Shown piece after piece: positions 4,883 through 5,441 of a stretch of 5,441 bases of DNA. This stretch comes from Spirochaetia bacterium (GTDB taxonomy: Bacteria > Spirochaetota > Spirochaetia > Treponematales > Breznakiellaceae). Where the stretch lies: assembly GCA_025997875.1 (NCBI GenBank), contig BNVE01000187.1:1-5441 (forward strand). The letters run 5' to 3'. The number at the start of each line of letters is the position of its first letter. Position 1 is the stretch's first letter. A model generated the notes under the pieces. The model worked only from the letters and a program-made list of their open reading frames with translations. It was not told where the DNA came from and did no database searches. The translations under genes were made by a program, and so were the position numbers.

Positions 4883-5116
4883 TTAATACGCCTGAGTCAA
4901 TTCTTTGCGAACCATTGAAGCTACCAATTCTGATGGCGTTTGGTGAGATGCCATTGCCTTTGCGTTCAGAAGTCGTGCCGTTTGTTCGTCCAGAATTACC
5001 ATTTGCGCACGGTGTTCAGAAAAGAAACCGCCCCCTGCGCCAACGTTAATTTTAGGGGTTGTTTTTGTCCAAAGCTCATCAAGAGCGTCTGCTTCTTCTT
5101 CGGTCATTTCAGCCAT
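4883..5116 (-). CDS. Ribbon-helix-helix (CopG/BrnA-like) antitoxin candidate
   Basis: A 77-residue protein immediately downstream of the BrnT-like gene, overlapping it by 8 nt. The N-terminal part is acidic (TEEEADALDEL), followed by TKTTPKINVGAGGGFF. The C-terminal part (about 36-75) fits a ribbon-helix-helix fold: a strand RAQMVIL, a helix DEQTARLLNAKAMA, then HQTPSELVASMVRKEL, where the T-P-S-E-L-V pattern is typical of CopG-type second helices. Role by analogy: bind and silence the toxin and repress the operon. ATG at 5116 has AGGAG (5122-5126) 5 nt upstream, a better site than the toxin's own. The toxin-first order is that of BrnTA operons. Family membership is inferred from pattern and context. 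Confidence 0.7.
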   Translation of the reverse strand: MAEMTEEEADALDELWTKTTPKINVGAGGGFFSEHRAQMVILDEQTARLLNAKAMASHQTPSELVASMVRKELTQAY

Positions 5117-5378
5117 GTTTTCTCCTAGTCAATAATGCCTCATACGCAGGGCGTAACGGCATTGCATGAAACACATTAATCCTATCTCCGTCAATCCGGT
5201 TATACATGATTTCAATAGGATTAGCCTTCGTGTCGAGCCCAATCAGCAAGAATTTGTTATCCTCTCCCTCAACAGGGTCTTCAAATATGTAGGTCTCAAA
5301 AGCCGAAAGAATATCAGCTTCAGTTACTCTATGTTTGAAAGCGGCATGATTGAATTTGATACTGCCTTTTATATACAT
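5109..5378 (-). CDS. BrnT-like toxin candidate
   Basis: An 89-residue protein resembling BrnT-type (RelE-fold) toxins: an N-terminal FKHRVTEADILSAF segment (about 14-27), the central D-N-K-F-L-L-I-G-L-D strand (40-49), PIEIMYN (54-60), and a C-terminal INVFHAMPLRPAYEALL (67-83), where the H-A-M-x-x-R-x-x-Y/F signature ends many BrnT-like proteins (His71, Arg76). BrnT proteins cleave RNA and inhibit translation. It overlaps the RHH gene by 8 nt, the usual toxin-antitoxin coupling. Start is uncertain: the ATG at 5378 has only a weak GGGA-type site upstream, and in-frame TTG codons up to 5408 also lack a ribosome site. The 63 bp to its right hold no gene or convincing promoter. A non-toxic BrnT-like housekeeping protein cannot be excluded. 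Confidence 0.65.
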   Translation of the reverse strand: MYIKGSIKFNHAAFKHRVTEADILSAFETYIFEDPVEGEDNKFLLIGLDTKANPIEIMYNRIDGDRINVFHAMPLRPAYEALLTRRKHG

Positions 5379-5441
5379 AACGCTTTTCCCGCTGTTTCGC
5401 AATACCAATTATGGAAAATGATACAGAAACGATAGCAAGGA

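Noticed and set aside
4582..5049. 155-codon open frame on the plus strand through the sigma-54 promoter region
   Set aside because: It covers the signal-peptide end of the exported gene, a noncoding AT-rich stretch and the antitoxin antisense; the product has no coherent features.

Overview
The window reads like accessory-bordering chromosome from a spirochaete, most likely a Treponema of the termite-gut or other free-living or commensal type. The clues are a Bmp/TmpC-type lipoprotein with its own ABC ATPase, a relaxed lipobox, a mosaic of GC-rich and AT-rich genes, and a sigma-54 promoter (Treponema carry RpoN). This assignment is inference; no marker gene such as rRNA is present.

Left part, 1-2390, minus strand: a likely operon transcribed right to left. 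A YhcH/YjgK/YiaL-family cupin-like protein (1783-2241) has a good promoter (TTGTTA, 17-bp spacer, TAGAAT). It is followed by a BMP-family substrate-binding lipoprotein (582-1721), then the N-terminal part of the cognate ABC transporter ATPase (538 to the left edge, cut by the window). The permease genes probably lie further left, outside the window. Together these would bind a nucleoside or sugar-like ligand outside the membrane and import it, with the YhcH-like protein acting on the sugar.

Centre, 2391-3476, plus strand: a divergently transcribed DUF362 protein of unknown function with five clustered C-terminal cysteines. The 149-bp divergent intergenic region holds promoter elements for both directions and a dyad.

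Right part, about 3480-5441: base composition drops visibly to AT-rich and the genes become small. A type II toxin-antitoxin pair (3622-4128, plus strand) encodes an antitoxin with a YefM-like C-terminal tail and a clear YoeB/Txe RNase toxin with all catalytic residues. Facing it is a small exported protein (4260-4676, minus strand) preceded by a near-consensus sigma-54 (-24/-12) promoter, with a perfect 7-bp hairpin starting at the predicted +1. A second toxin-antitoxin-like pair (BrnT-like toxin and RHH/BrnA-like antitoxin with an 8-nt overlap, 4883-5378, minus strand) follows. Convergent yoeB and the exported-protein gene share a hairpin that looks like a bidirectional terminator at 4222-4253.

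No RNA genes, CRISPR arrays, insertion sequences or origins were seen. The most interesting item is the sigma-54 promoter and 5' hairpin in front of an unstudied exported protein placed between two toxin-antitoxin modules. Nothing here amounts to a clearly new multi-gene system.
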